DNA from: Bacteroidia bacterium | GTDB taxonomy: Bacteria > Bacteroidota > Bacteroidia > UKL13-3 | Reading direction: 5' to 3' | NCBI GenBank assembly: GCA_020049855.1 | Contig: JAGVLJ010000061.1 | Coordinates: 1-46,258, forward strand | Length of the DNA: 46,258 nucleotides | Shown here: piece after piece, positions 19,047 through 26,825 of the stretch | Position numbering within the stretch: position 1 is the stretch's first letter | How the letters are laid out: each line of letters starts with the position of its first letter | The notes under the pieces: generated by a model | Seen by the model: only the letters and a program-made list of their open reading frames with translations | Told to the model about the DNA's origin: nothing | The model's database searches: none | Position numbers and translations under genes: made by a program

Positions 19047-19778
19047 GTGCACCACGAAATTTATTTTGCCGGGGTAGTATTTTCCATCGCATTGTTTTAC
19101 TCATCAGTAGGGCACGGGGGAGCCAGCAGCTACTTGGTATTAATGACACTATGGGGCCTGGAAACCTCACAGGTAAAGTCATCCGCTTTAATACTTAATA
19201 TGCTTGTTTCGGCTATTGCTTTTTTTCAATATACACGTTATGGGCATTTTAAATGGAAATTAACTTGGCCTTTTTTACTTGCCTCTGTGCCTATGGCCTA
19301 TTGGGGCAGCGGCTTTCCTATTGACGCGTCTCTATATAAAAAAATACTGGGGGTATTGCTGTTGTTTTCGGTGTTACGTTTACTGGGCGTGTTTTCAAAA
19401 AACACAAACCAAACGCAACGGGTAAATTTACAACTCGCATTAGCCATAGGGGCTGCTATCGGTTTTGTTTCGGGATTAATAGGTATTGGCGGGGGTATTA
19501 TTCTTAGCCCCATTATATTGCTGTTAGGCTGGGCCGGCATGAAAGAAACTGCCGCTGCATCTGCGCTGTTTATTCTGGTTAATTCAGCGGCCGGGTTAAC
19601 CGGAATGGTACAACACCATACTTTTGTTTTTACCAATGATTGGGTATGGATTGCCGCTGCACTTGCCGGAGGGTTATCCGGAAGCTATTGGGGTAGTAAG
19701 GTTGCCCTTGTAAAACAAATGAGCTATGTGCTGGCTATTGTTTTATTGGTTGCCTCGGTAAAACTCATTTGGTTTTAA
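19047..19778 (+). CDS. TSUP (TauE/SafE, DUF81) family membrane transporter
   Basis: A 243-residue, strongly hydrophobic protein with about seven to eight membrane helices. It shows the family's two repeats, FYSSVGHGGASSYLVLMTLWG near the N-terminus and GFVSGLIGIGGGIILSPIIL (about 149-168) in the second half. TSUP proteins export or import sulfur-containing or organic anions; the substrate here is unknown. The start is GTG at 19047, with an AGGAGG ribosome-binding site at 19033-19038 inside the end of moaA. The 4-base gap suggests co-transcription with moaA, so a link to sulfur or molybdate is possible but unproven. Confidence 0.85.
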   Translation: MHHEIYFAGVVFSIALFYSSVGHGGASSYLVLMTLWGLETSQVKSSALILNMLVSAIAFFQYTRYGHFKWKLTWPFLLASVPMAYWGSGFPIDASLYKKILGVLLLFSVLRLLGVFSKNTNQTQRVNLQLALAIGAAIGFVSGLIGIGGGIILSPIILLLGWAGMKETAAASALFILVNSAAGLTGMVQHHTFVFTNDWVWIAAALAGGLSGSYWGSKVALVKQMSYVLAIVLLVASVKLIWF

Positions 19779-19819
19779 CTAATCGCCCCTCAAAAAGGTA
19801 ATCTTAATTTTGGAGCAAC

Positions 19820-20002
19820 TTAAAATTTAGTTAAGGCATCTCCAAAGTAATGATAGTAGCTGTTATCACACCATTGTTCTACCACACTTAAAATTATGAA
19901 AGTGTTTTGAAATATCAATAACAATATCATGAGCCTGATTGGCTTTGATGGTGCACCATGCGTTAAGCTGCCTAGTTTTGAAAATGCCCCGTCAAAATAA
20001 TT
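19820..20002 (-). pseudogene. Remnant of a DUF772-type DDE transposase (IS5/IS1182-like)
   Basis: Read on the minus strand, this stretch has one open frame from about 20002 to a TAA at 19820-19822. It contains GAPSKPIRLM followed by LSVVEQWCDNSYYHYFGDA. These match the N-terminal DUF772 region of IS5/IS1182-type transposases (PxxPIRLMxGL ... VVxQWxENPYxQYFxG). Only about 60 codons remain; the catalytic DDE part is absent. The recognition is by eye from family knowledge. Confidence 0.65.
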
Positions 20003-20170
20003 TCAATTGGTGTTTTTTTTGCTGAAACAACCAATTTGTGCGCTTTTTTCTGTTTTGAATTACCATGCAAAAGTTTGCGAGTTTTAGAATGGGGGTACGG
20101 TTATTCTTTGCATATTTTTATCTCCAATCTTTTACAGGGTAATTTATTAATGTTTCTACTCGATGTTTTA

Positions 20171-20215
20171 ACCCTGACATGGCTGTTTGATAGAGTCTTA
20201 TAGCCCTGTCAGGGT
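20171..20215. repeat. REP-like palindrome, left copy
   Basis: Arms ACCCTGACATGGCT (20171-20184) and AGCCCTGTCAGGGT (20202-20215) pair with one mismatch around a 17-base loop beginning GTTTGATA. It lies 19 bases beyond the stop codon of the RAYT gene and is followed on the plus strand by a run of T, so it could also end plus-strand transcripts. Confidence 0.85.
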
Positions 20216-20234
20216 TTTTTTGTGTTTACGCTTT

Positions 20235-20801
20235 TTAGGAATTTGTTTCAATAACAAGTTCCGCAATATCCTTTTTATTGCTTGTATGAAAAGTCTCAAA
20301 ATTTTTAATGCCTTCAAAAAAACGAAGGACTTGAGATGATTCAATAAAACCTATTTGATTCGCCAGAATAGCATGATAAGATGACCACGGCCATTTTCTA
20401 AAATCAGCTGCCATCTTATGTCTTTCGGGGTTTGCATGAATGTACCAAATTAACCAAGTCAGATGGTTTTCGTTTGTTACATGCTTTCTTTTAAAGGGTG
20501 TAGTAAACAAACCTCCGCTTCTGCCATATGCTTTATTTATCGCTTGTGCATAGGAGTTAAAAAAGTGAGAAAATGGAATACTTACCTCAGTTGTTGCGGT
20601 TTCTTTAATTTTAACCAATAAGTGAAAGTGATTTTTAAGAAGACAATAAGCATAAATTTCCGAAACAGGAAGCAGGTATTTTTGTAAGCGCTTCAGAAAG
20701 AAAGGGTAGTTTTTTGCCTCTTTAAATAAATCCTCCCCATTTATTCCCCGGTTGTATATATGATAATAGTTCCCCGGAATTAGTTTTTCAAATGACTGCA
20801 T
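20235..20801 (-). CDS. REP-associated tyrosine transposase (RAYT, Y1/HUH family)
   Basis: A 188-residue single-strand DNA nuclease of the IS200-like Y1 superfamily. It has the HUH motif H58-F-H60 (LLKNHFHLLVK), the probable catalytic tyrosine Y84 in FNSYAQAINKAYGR, and the conserved GGLFTTPFKRK and WYIHANPERHKM blocks. This is normal RAYT length and the frame is intact. Two palindromes of the same sequence flank it, at 20171-20215 and 20841-20884, as expected for RAYTs, which act on REP hairpins. It may therefore be a domesticated or active REP spreader. Confidence 0.92.
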   Translation of the reverse strand: MQSFEKLIPGNYYHIYNRGINGEDLFKEAKNYPFFLKRLQKYLLPVSEIYAYCLLKNHFHLLVKIKETATTEVSIPFSHFFNSYAQAINKAYGRSGGLFTTPFKRKHVTNENHLTWLIWYIHANPERHKMAADFRKWPWSSYHAILANQIGFIESSQVLRFFEGIKNFETFHTSNKKDIAELVIETNS

Positions 20802-20819
20802 AGTTTAAAATAGTCAATT

Positions 20820-20827
20820 CAAATTTA
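20820..20827 (-). promoter_or_regulatory. Putative -7 box (TAAATTTG) for the RAYT gene
   Basis: Minus-strand match to TAnnTTTG, 18 bases upstream of the ATG at 20801 and just outside the right palindrome. Confidence 0.4.
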
Positions 20828-20840
20828 ACTCTAAAAACAA

Positions 20841-20884
20841 ACCCTGACAGGGCTGTTTGATAAAGCCGAGAGCCCTGTCAGGGT
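20841..20884. repeat. REP-like palindrome, right copy; likely purE terminator
   Basis: Perfect 14-base arms ACCCTGACAGGGCT (20841-20854) and AGCCCTGTCAGGGT (20871-20884) around a 16-base loop that also starts GTTTGATA, so both copies have the same orientation. On the minus strand it lies 12 bases after purE and is followed by TTTGTTTTT, so it may double as an intrinsic terminator. Confidence 0.85.
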
Positions 20885-20896
20885 TAGATTTGGGTT

Positions 20897-21418
20897 TTAC
20901 AACTTAAATCCGATGGAAGAGTTCTTGGCGGCAATTTGTTCTACCTGTGCTGCTTTTTTCAGCACTTCACTTTCCATATCTTCTTTATATTTAATCAGTG
21001 CTTTTTCAATTTTTTTATCTGCTACCGATAGAATTTGCAAAGCAAGTAACCCTGCATTCTTAGCTCCGTTAATGGCTACGGTAGCCACAGGTACTCCCGG
21101 TGGCATTTGCACAATACTGTACAAAGAGTCAATACCCGACATGGCTTTGCTTTGCACCGGAACGCCTACCACCGGCAAATGGGTGAGAGCTGCAACCATA
21201 CCCGGTAAATGAGCAGAGCCACCTGCACCCGCTATAATTACCTGAATGCCATTTTTAGAGGCATGCTTCGCAAAATCGTACATGCGTTGGGGGGTGCGGT
21301 GAGCCGATACAACAGTCATTTCATAGGTAACTTTAAACTCGTCAAGAATTTTAGCCGCCTCCTGCATTACAGTAAGGTCGGAGTCGGAACCCATAATAAT
21401 GGCTATTTTTGGTTTCAT
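20897..21418 (-). CDS. purE: N5-carboxyaminoimidazole ribonucleotide mutase
   Basis: Purine synthesis: rearranges N5-CAIR to CAIR. The 173-residue cytoplasmic enzyme has [12 protein letters not shown] (7-18), SAHRTPQRM with the active-site histidine, and [20 protein letters not shown], all class I PurE motifs. It overlaps purK by 4 bases (ATGA) and is translated after it, so the two steps are coupled. Confidence 0.97.
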   Translation of the reverse strand: MKPKIAIIMGSDSDLTVMQEAAKILDEFKVTYEMTVVSAHRTPQRMYDFAKHASKNGIQVIIAGAGGSAHLPGMVAALTHLPVVGVPVQSKAMSGIDSLYSIVQMPPGVPVATVAINGAKNAGLLALQILSVADKKIEKALIKYKEDMESEVLKKAAQVEQIAAKNSSIGFKL

Positions 21419-22581
21419 GCTGCGGTAATTTTAACGGTGTTACGTACAAAGGTAGCTTTTTCCTTTACATCCTTCACGGTATCGGCCAGCACGGTAATAT
21501 GCCCCAACTTTCGCATAGGACGGCTTTCTCTTTTCTCATACAGATGCACATATATACCCGGTTGCTGAAGGATTTTTTCTATTCCTTCAAGTTTATAAGT
21601 GCCCGAAAATCCCTCACCACCCAGCAAGTTAATCATGGCAGCCGGACGAATGATGTCTACACTTCCCAAAGGCAGGCCCAGCAGTATTCTCAACAATTGG
21701 TCATATTGCGAACTGTAATTTCCTTCAATGGTATGATGCCCTGAATTATGCGGGCGCGGGGCAATTTCGTTTACTAAAATTTTCCCCTGCTTATCCAACA
21801 TCATCTCTACCGCAAATAACCCAAATCCATTGAGTTTAGTAATGGCATCCATGGCTACCTGCTGCGCCTCTTCTTCTATGTAATGATTAATTTCAGCCGG
21901 ACTAAACAAATAGGTCACCAGGTTAGCCACCGGGTCAAATTCCATTTCTACTACCGGAAAGCTCACTGTTTCTCCATCCATTCCGCGGGCTACTATAACC
22001 GAAAGCTCCTTGGCACAATCTACAAAAGCTTCGATAACTGTTTCCACGTTGAAAGGAATTGAGTCCGGGTGTTTTTTAATCTGTTCAGTGGTTAATAAAG
22101 CAACGCCTTTTCCGTCATACCCGCCTTTACAAAGTTTGGCAGCAAATTTTTCGGCTCTCATACTTTCCGCTGCATATACCCACTCATTCGGGTTTTTTAC
22201 AATGCGAAAATCGGCTGTGGGAATGCCATTGTTCAGGTAAAATTGTTTCTGTAATCCTTTGTTCTGGATAATCTGCAAAATGCGTGGCGATGGAATAATG
22301 GGTTTTTCCTCGGCTTCCAGTTTAAGCAAAGCATCCGTATTTACATGTTCAATTTCGTAAGTAAGCACATGGCTGGTGGCCGCCAGTTGGCGAATAGCCT
22401 GCTCATCCATCAGGGAACCTTTAATAAACTCGTGGGCCACCAATTTGGCCGGGCATTCGTCATCGTTTTCCAATACCGCGCACCGTACATTCATTTTCAG
22501 GGCATTTTCTATAAACATCCGACCCAGCTGGCCGCCACCAATAATTCCGATTGTAAAGGGAGAGGGGATATTAACCGACAT
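21415..22581 (-). CDS. purK: N5-carboxyaminoimidazole ribonucleotide synthetase
   Basis: Purine synthesis: ATP- and bicarbonate-dependent carboxylation of AIR to N5-CAIR. The 388-residue ATP-grasp enzyme has the N-terminal [11 protein letters not shown] (12-22), [12 protein letters not shown] (ATP-binding loop) and the metal-binding [15 protein letters not shown]. It is the first gene of the purK-purE operon. A TATCTTTG box ends 5 bases before the ATG, suggesting an almost leaderless transcript. Confidence 0.97.
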   Translation of the reverse strand: MSVNIPSPFTIGIIGGGQLGRMFIENALKMNVRCAVLENDDECPAKLVAHEFIKGSLMDEQAIRQLAATSHVLTYEIEHVNTDALLKLEAEEKPIIPSPRILQIIQNKGLQKQFYLNNGIPTADFRIVKNPNEWVYAAESMRAEKFAAKLCKGGYDGKGVALLTTEQIKKHPDSIPFNVETVIEAFVDCAKELSVIVARGMDGETVSFPVVEMEFDPVANLVTYLFSPAEINHYIEEEAQQVAMDAITKLNGFGLFAVEMMLDKQGKILVNEIAPRPHNSGHHTIEGNYSSQYDQLLRILLGLPLGSVDIIRPAAMINLLGGEGFSGTYKLEGIEKILQQPGIYVHLYEKRESRPMRKLGHITVLADTVKDVKEKATFVRNTVKITAA

Positions 22582-22586
22582 GGCTG

Positions 22587-22594
22587 CAAAGATA
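22587..22594 (-). promoter_or_regulatory. Putative -7 box (TATCTTTG) for purK-purE
   Basis: Minus-strand match to TAnnTTTG, only 5 bases from the purK ATG at 22581. Confidence 0.5.
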
Positions 22595-22613
22595 AAATCT
22601 TATCTGACGCTGC

Positions 22614-23171
22614 CTACTTTTTTGCCTGATTAAATAAACCGGCTACATAGGCCGCATATTGCTGCTGGGTAGTATCCATTTGAATCATGTCCTCATCCAT
22701 GTTCTGCACAAATTTCTTCTCGTCAACATTGGCCTCTTTTTCGCTCATAAAAGCATCCCCCCTTTTCAACGATTTAATGAGATGCCCGTTCAGGAAATAG
22801 TTTTTTATTTCCCACGCACAAAATTTATTGCCGTGGCAGTTTTTCGAAGTTTCTTTAATGTGAGCCAGTACCAGTTGGTTATTTTGCAGGTAAAAGACCA
22901 AGTATTTTTGTCCATCTGTCTTTATCCCCTGAGCAACAAACTTTACCAACTGCCTGTCTTTAAAAACCCCTGTGTAGGTTCCGGTAGTGGTGCCCTCTGA
23001 TAAGGGAATCGTTTGGCTTTTTAAATCGCCTGCCGACTCTATCTGCTGCACATATTCCTTCACAGGCGAAATCAGGGGATCAAAATCAGGGGTGGTGTGC
23101 AATGATTTAGGCTCTCCTGAACCGCAGGAAATCAACAATACGAGAAGGATAACAAATGAAAAAAACTTCAT
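22614..23171 (-). CDS. Predicted lipoprotein of unknown function
   Basis: A 185-residue protein with a signal peptide and lipobox LISC (about 13-16), followed by GSGEP, so it should be lipid-anchored. The mature part has TTTGTYTGVFKDRQLVKFVAQG (two short stretches typical of a small beta-rich fold) and a charged C-terminus (EANVDEKKFVQNMDEDM). I do not recognise the family. It begins 2 bases after the META-domain lipoprotein, so the two are probably one operon. Confidence 0.7.
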   Translation of the reverse strand: MKFFSFVILLVLLISCGSGEPKSLHTTPDFDPLISPVKEYVQQIESAGDLKSQTIPLSEGTTTGTYTGVFKDRQLVKFVAQGIKTDGQKYLVFYLQNNQLVLAHIKETSKNCHGNKFCAWEIKNYFLNGHLIKSLKRGDAFMSEKEANVDEKKFVQNMDEDMIQMDTTQQQYAAYVAGLFNQAKK

Positions 23172-23173
23172 AT

Positions 23174-23581
23174 TCAGTTTTGCGGGTCAAATTCAAGCAC
23201 GACTTTTTTGTTAGTGAATAAAATAAGTTTTGACTGGGTGATGCTATATCCGTTTGAGCGGATAAGTAAATCCATGTATAAAGCGGAAAGTTTATTATCG
23301 GAGCAGGCCCTTTGGGTAGATATAAAGCTGCTGAAGGTAATAGTGTTTTTATCTGTTTGGAATTTGCCGGTAAACTCGTTACAACCGTCAAATCCGGTAA
23401 CGATTTGATCATCGTTTAATTTCAGCATAAGTTTGCTTCCATCAGCAGTAATAGGATTAGCCTGTTTTTCCATCAGGGTCACTACCCAGGTTTTACTAAC
23501 GGGTTTTCCGCCTGTGGGAGTAGTGGTTTTACACCCGGCAAAAGAAATAACTAAGCATATAAGAGGTACAAAATGCTTCAT
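23174..23581 (-). CDS. META-domain (HslJ-like) lipoprotein
   Basis: A 135-residue protein with a signal peptide and lipobox SFAGC (cysteine at about 17). The mature part carries the META/HslJ signature GFDGCNEFTGKF and ISTQRAC. In E. coli the family member HslJ is linked to heat and novobiocin tolerance; other members have no settled role. Its promoter box sits 4 bases before the ATG. It is the first gene of a two-lipoprotein unit. Confidence 0.83.
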   Translation of the reverse strand: MKHFVPLICLVISFAGCKTTTPTGGKPVSKTWVVTLMEKQANPITADGSKLMLKLNDDQIVTGFDGCNEFTGKFQTDKNTITFSSFISTQRACSDNKLSALYMDLLIRSNGYSITQSKLILFTNKKVVLEFDPQN

Positions 23582-23585
23582 GGGT

Positions 23586-23593
23586 CAAAGATA
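23586..23593 (-). promoter_or_regulatory. Putative -7 box (TATCTTTG) for the META lipoprotein
   Basis: Minus-strand match to TAnnTTTG, 4 bases from the ATG at 23581; the same box and near-leaderless spacing as purK. Confidence 0.5.
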
Positions 23594-24154
23594 ATAATCC
23601 TGATTAGAAAAGAATAGGCAACTTATCGTTAAGGGGCTTAAGCGATTTTAGTGTGCTATTGCTTGTGGTGTTTGGCGCAGATGGACGTATTTCCAATTTT
23701 ATTTTTACAAGGGGAATATACCCAGCTACTCTTTAAGGTGACGTTAATTTAGCAAAAATTGCTTTAACCAAAAATTATACGGCAACTTTTTTATCTACTA
23801 ATTATTTGGCATAAAAACATACACATCCTGAAAGGATTACTAAATGTAAATTGAAGAATGATTAAGCTAATACGCCAACTATTGATGCAATAAACATTTT
23901 ATAACTCCATTTTTGATGTATTAAAATGACGAATTTTTTTCATAGCCTATTGTTTGCGGCCTGCCGTGGGGGCGGTGTAAGATGTGTTTCAAAGTCTACC
24001 TCTACTCAAGTAAATGAATTGCTACACACTTTCCGGTTGTGAGTCCCCCGCCATTACGGTAAGGTGCTGTGTGCGCTGCCCATTTATTTTCGGTAAGTGT
24101 ACGAGGTAATGTCACCAAGATTTGCAGATAATATGTAGGTAAGTATAAATATAA
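23594..24154. other. Gene-free stretch
   Basis: About 560 bases with no coding frame or RNA that I recognise. The left part is AT-rich. The part at 23950-24115 is more GC-rich and holds a 7-base direct repeat CGGTAAG (24057-24063 and 24091-24097). The change in composition could mark the edge of an inserted segment. Confidence 0.35.
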
Positions 24155-24874
24155 TTATATTATCAATAACATAGCAGCACTCATTGCAATCATTATTGCA
24201 TCTTCAATTATTGTTACTGTGCTCATTGGCAAATTGAAAATTGCCCCCAAACAAGCGCATTGAATTTTCTTTTTGTTCAAAACACTTTGCAAAACGCCTA
24301 TAATGCTGATGCTCATTACAACAAGTGTGGCGAAGTTTGTAATGAATGGATTGAAGTTTATCGCATATGCAATTCCCAAACTCAGTTCCACAAACGCATA
24401 TATGTAAGCCCAAACCGGAATACGCTTTGCCAACACATCATACATTACATAACTGTCTGCAAACCCTTTCAGATTTAATAATTTGAAGAATGAAAAGGTG
24501 AGAAAAAACCCTGCCATAAAAATTTGCATAAAGTACATCGGATGAATCATTCCGTTTTGAAATGATGCGATAAAAGCCACAGTTGAAATATAACCAAAGA
24601 TTAAAATAATGGGTCTATAAGTCGTAAACCAATCCTTTGTTTGTTCAGTAACCTCGCTGTGTTGCGTTGCACTAATTTGGTATTTGCTCTCTGGCCCACC
24701 AATAGCATTTTGTAATTCTGATAAAGCGATATGCTTTGTCATACCGATTACGGCTGTGTTATTTTCTTTTGAAACTTCAACTGTTGAAACTTCAGGAAGT
24801 GAAAGTAATTTACTTTTTACTTTGGCTTCGCAGCCTGAGCAGGTCATACCTGTGAGTTGATATGTATGTGTCAT
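24155..24874 (-). CDS. HMA domain fused to a MauE/DoxX-like membrane domain
   Basis: A 239-residue protein. The N-terminal heavy-metal-associated domain (1-68) carries the metal-binding pair C12xxC15 in GMTCSGC. A linker leads to four membrane helices (about 88-106, 112-132, 153-172, 178-199), and a second pair, C206-A-C208 in QCACLGAIFNLP, precedes a last hydrophobic segment. The membrane part resembles MauE, a thiol-redox membrane protein. It could handle a soft metal or a disulfide at the inner membrane; the substrate is unknown. An AraC regulator with its own HMA-like motif lies 84 bases upstream in the same direction. Confidence 0.82.
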   Translation of the reverse strand: MTHTYQLTGMTCSGCEAKVKSKLLSLPEVSTVEVSKENNTAVIGMTKHIALSELQNAIGGPESKYQISATQHSEVTEQTKDWFTTYRPIILIFGYISTVAFIASFQNGMIHPMYFMQIFMAGFFLTFSFFKLLNLKGFADSYVMYDVLAKRIPVWAYIYAFVELSLGIAYAINFNPFITNFATLVVMSISIIGVLQSVLNKKKIQCACLGAIFNLPMSTVTIIEDAIMIAMSAAMLLII

Positions 24875-24958
24875 TTTTTGTTTTGATTTTTAACGACACA
24901 AAATTGATCATAAACTCCCACAACACGGTTATACAATTTTGTAAACGATTGACATAAT

Positions 24959-25519
24959 TTACAGTTCTTCAATCGGAGTTCTTTTGCGTTCTTTCAGTTT
25001 CTTGTAGTACGTAGGTGTAAAACCAGTTACCTTTTTGAACTGCTTGCTTAAATGTGAAACGCTGTTGTAATTCATCTGTAATGCAATTTCACTTACCGAA
25101 AGTTCGTCATAAACCAAAAGTTCTTTTACTCGTTCAATTTTTTGTGAAATAAAATATTGTTCAATCGTAGTTCCTTCAACATCTGAAAAAAGATTGCTTA
25201 AATAATTATAGTTGTGGTGCAGTTGGTTGCTGATATATTCCGAGAAATTCGTTTTGAGTTGTTCGTCCGAGTAATGAACATGGTTTATAATTGTATTTTT
25301 AATCTTCTCGATAATTCTACTTTTCTTGTCGTCAATAAGCAGAAAACCAAAAGTCATTAATATGTTATTGAGGGTACTTTTTTGCTTTGCATTTATTTCT
25401 TGTGCAATAGTTACTTCACCTAATTCAACTAATATAGGATGCAATCCAATCTTTATGAGTTGGTCTTTCACTACCATTTTGCAGCGGTTACATACCATAT
25501 TTTTTATGTAGAGTTTCAT
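24959..25519 (-). CDS. AraC-family regulator with an N-terminal HMA-like metal motif
   Basis: A 186-residue protein. Residues 1-62 look like an HMA fold with a CxxC pair (C10, C13 in NMVCNRCKMVV). Residues 85-180 form the AraC DNA-binding domain: SVSEIALQMNYNSVSHLSKQ (141-160) is the second helix-turn-helix region and FKKVTGFTPTYYKKL the usual tail. The frame stays open to 25693, but I chose the ATG at 25519, because the extra residues show no domain and homologues start at MK.YIKNMVC. It probably senses a thiophilic metal and controls the HMA-MauE gene downstream. Confidence 0.82.
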   Translation of the reverse strand: MKLYIKNMVCNRCKMVVKDQLIKIGLHPILVELGEVTIAQEINAKQKSTLNNILMTFGFLLIDDKKSRIIEKIKNTIINHVHYSDEQLKTNFSEYISNQLHHNYNYLSNLFSDVEGTTIEQYFISQKIERVKELLVYDELSVSEIALQMNYNSVSHLSKQFKKVTGFTPTYYKKLKERKRTPIEEL

Positions 25520-25794
25520 TTGGGGTCGTTCATTTCTTAAGTTCGCACTGTCGCCATCCCAATGCCATTTTGTTAATACGGATGTTAGGAAAATTTCCGC
25601 ATGTACGTGTGTCAAAATGGAATGGCAACACGCTGAACAGTTAGGGAAAATTAGTGAAACTGGAGCATGAAACAAAATCGGGGATGTTGGCACATACGGT
25701 TTTTACGTTCGCCAGCTGAGGTAAGAGGGCAAGTGATAGAAGGGCTTATGCAGCCTTGGCCGGATAGCGTGCCCGTCTGCAGAATTTGACAGGT
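25520..25794. other. Intergenic region upstream of the AraC gene
   Basis: No gene seen. It contains an imperfect inverted repeat around TGCCATTTTG (25563-25572) and CAAAATGG (25613-25620), which could be a regulator site or an element scar. No TAnnTTTG box was found on the minus strand. Confidence 0.3.
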
Positions 25795-25838
25795 AAAAAA
25801 AACTGGCATACCTGAATTTAATCTTGGTTATGCCAGTT
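25795..25838 (-). terminator. Intrinsic terminator of the tRNA gene
   Basis: Perfect 10-base arms AACTGGCATA (25801-25810) and TATGCCAGTT (25829-25838), followed on the minus strand by eight T. It begins immediately after the tRNA CCA end. Confidence 0.88.
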
Positions 25839-25915
25839 TGGTGGGCCCTGTTGGAATCGAACCAACCACCCTCTGATTATGAGTCAGATGCTCTAACCGA
25901 ATGAGCTAAGGGCCC
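25839..25915 (-). tRNA. tRNA with CAU anticodon, probably tRNA-Ile2
   Basis: A full cloverleaf with an encoded CCA: acceptor GGGCCCU/AGGGCCC, D arm GCUC/GAGC, anticodon stem UCUGA/UCAGA with loop CUCAUAA (anticodon CAU), and T arm GUUGG/CCAAC with UUCGAUU. CAU can be initiator Met, elongator Met or lysidine-modified Ile2. The C4-G69 and C5-G68 pairs are those recognised by the lysidine synthetase TilS in E. coli, so I favour tRNA-Ile2 over elongator tRNA-Met. Confidence 0.9.
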
Positions 25916-25954
25916 CTGATAGATTGCTCTATCTGTTTTAGGAGCGCGAAAATA

Positions 25955-25962
25955 TATCTTTG
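25955..25962 (+). promoter_or_regulatory. Putative -7 box (TATCTTTG) for the HAD gene
   Basis: Match to TAnnTTTG 19 bases before the GTG start at 25982. Confidence 0.5.
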
Positions 25963-25981
25963 CTGCCAATTTTCAAACCAC

Positions 25982-26608
25982 GTGATCAAATCATCTTCTA
26001 TCAGGCATATTATTTTTGATTTTGGCGGGGTGCTTATTAACCTCGATTACGCTCTTACCAACAAGGCGTTCAGGGCACTTGGCTTTGATATAGACAGGCA
26101 CTTTACCCAATTGCAACAAAGCAATCTTTTTAATGCGTATGAAACCGGAAAGGTGAGCAGTGCCTTTTTTTACAATGAGCTGCGCCAGTTGGGAGGAAGC
26201 CAGTTAACCGATGAACAATTGGCCACCGCCTGGAGTGCCATGATTTTGGATTTACCATTGGAACGGGTAAAAATGCTGAAGCAATTAAAGAAAAAATATA
26301 ACCTGTATCTACTTAGCAACACCAATCAAACCCATTACGAAACTTTTGCTCCTTACCTTGAAGGGCTATTGGGTGTAGGAGTATGGGACACGTTGTTCAA
26401 CAAGGTATATTACTCCCACCAAATTGGGTTACGCAAACCTGATAAGGAAATTTTTGAATACCTAATCTCCGATGCCGGGCTACAACCGCAGCATTGTTTG
26501 TACCTGGATGATTTGGAAAAAAACCTGGCAGCTCCTGCCGCTATGTGTATGGAAACGATACTGGTAAAAGAACAACCGGTAACAGTGTTGATTAAAGAGT
26601 TAATCTAA
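25982..26608 (+). CDS. HAD-superfamily phosphatase, YihX-like
   Basis: A 208-residue haloacid-dehalogenase-type hydrolase. Motif I is IIFDFGGVLINLD with D13 as predicted nucleophile; the second aspartate is replaced by glycine, as in YihX-like members. Motif II is LLSNTNQTH, motif III lies in GLRKPDKEIF, and motif IV is LYLDDLEKNL. The alpha-helical cap follows motif I. YihX removes phosphate from sugar phosphates such as glucose-1-phosphate; the substrate here is not known. The start is GTG. It is divergent from the tRNA gene and stands alone. Confidence 0.88.
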   Translation: MIKSSSIRHIIFDFGGVLINLDYALTNKAFRALGFDIDRHFTQLQQSNLFNAYETGKVSSAFFYNELRQLGGSQLTDEQLATAWSAMILDLPLERVKMLKQLKKKYNLYLLSNTNQTHYETFAPYLEGLLGVGVWDTLFNKVYYSHQIGLRKPDKEIFEYLISDAGLQPQHCLYLDDLEKNLAAPAAMCMETILVKEQPVTVLIKELI

Positions 26609-26617
26609 GCTATTCTT

Positions 26618-26643
26618 CTTTGCGCCTTAGCGGGCTTTGAGTG
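26618..26643 (+). repeat. Dispersed repeat TTTGCGCCTT..., copy 1
   Basis: Near match to copies at 27976-28001 and 28067-28092. A GC-richer, gene-free motif seen only between genes here. Confidence 0.6.
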
Positions 26644-26675
26644 CGAATCGTCATTTAAATCCTTCTTATCAATGA

Positions 26676-26825
26676 TTAGTCAAAGTCAGTAAGGTCTCTC
26701 AAGTTTACCTCTAATGCTTCTGCAATGTCTAATAAGTAACTTATCGTTGGGTTTGTTTTGCCGTTTTCAACCCTTTCAATGCTTTGCCTGTCTTTCATAC
26801 ATAATCGAGCTAAGTCCGATTGGGG
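26676..26825 (-). pseudogene. C-terminal fragment of an XRE-type HTH regulator
   Basis: On the minus strand, about 49 codons read DLARLCMKDRQSIERVENGK followed by TNPTISYLLDIAEALEV and end in TAA at 26676-26678. This is the second half of an XRE/Cro helix-turn-helix domain, including the recognition helix. The N-terminal start and first helix are missing; upstream of about 26825 the sequence belongs to a different gene fragment on the other strand. It is a broken gene, not a functional regulator. Confidence 0.75.

Noticed and set aside
25558-25627. Integron attC-like site
   Set aside because: An imperfect inverted repeat is present, but the core-site pattern is not met and no integrase gene is nearby.
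25520-25693. N-terminal extension of the AraC protein to 25693
   Set aside because: The extra 58 residues contain no domain and cover intergenic DNA with an inverted repeat; the conserved protein starts at the ATG at 25519.
25839-25915. Elongator tRNA-Met
   Set aside because: Not excluded, but the C4-G69 and C5-G68 pairs in the acceptor stem match TilS recognition for lysidine-modified tRNA-Ile2.
26758-26825. Start of a plus-strand gene at 26758 leading into the T9SS tail
   Set aside because: The first codons are simply the complement of the XRE fragment, which has clear family motifs on the minus strand.
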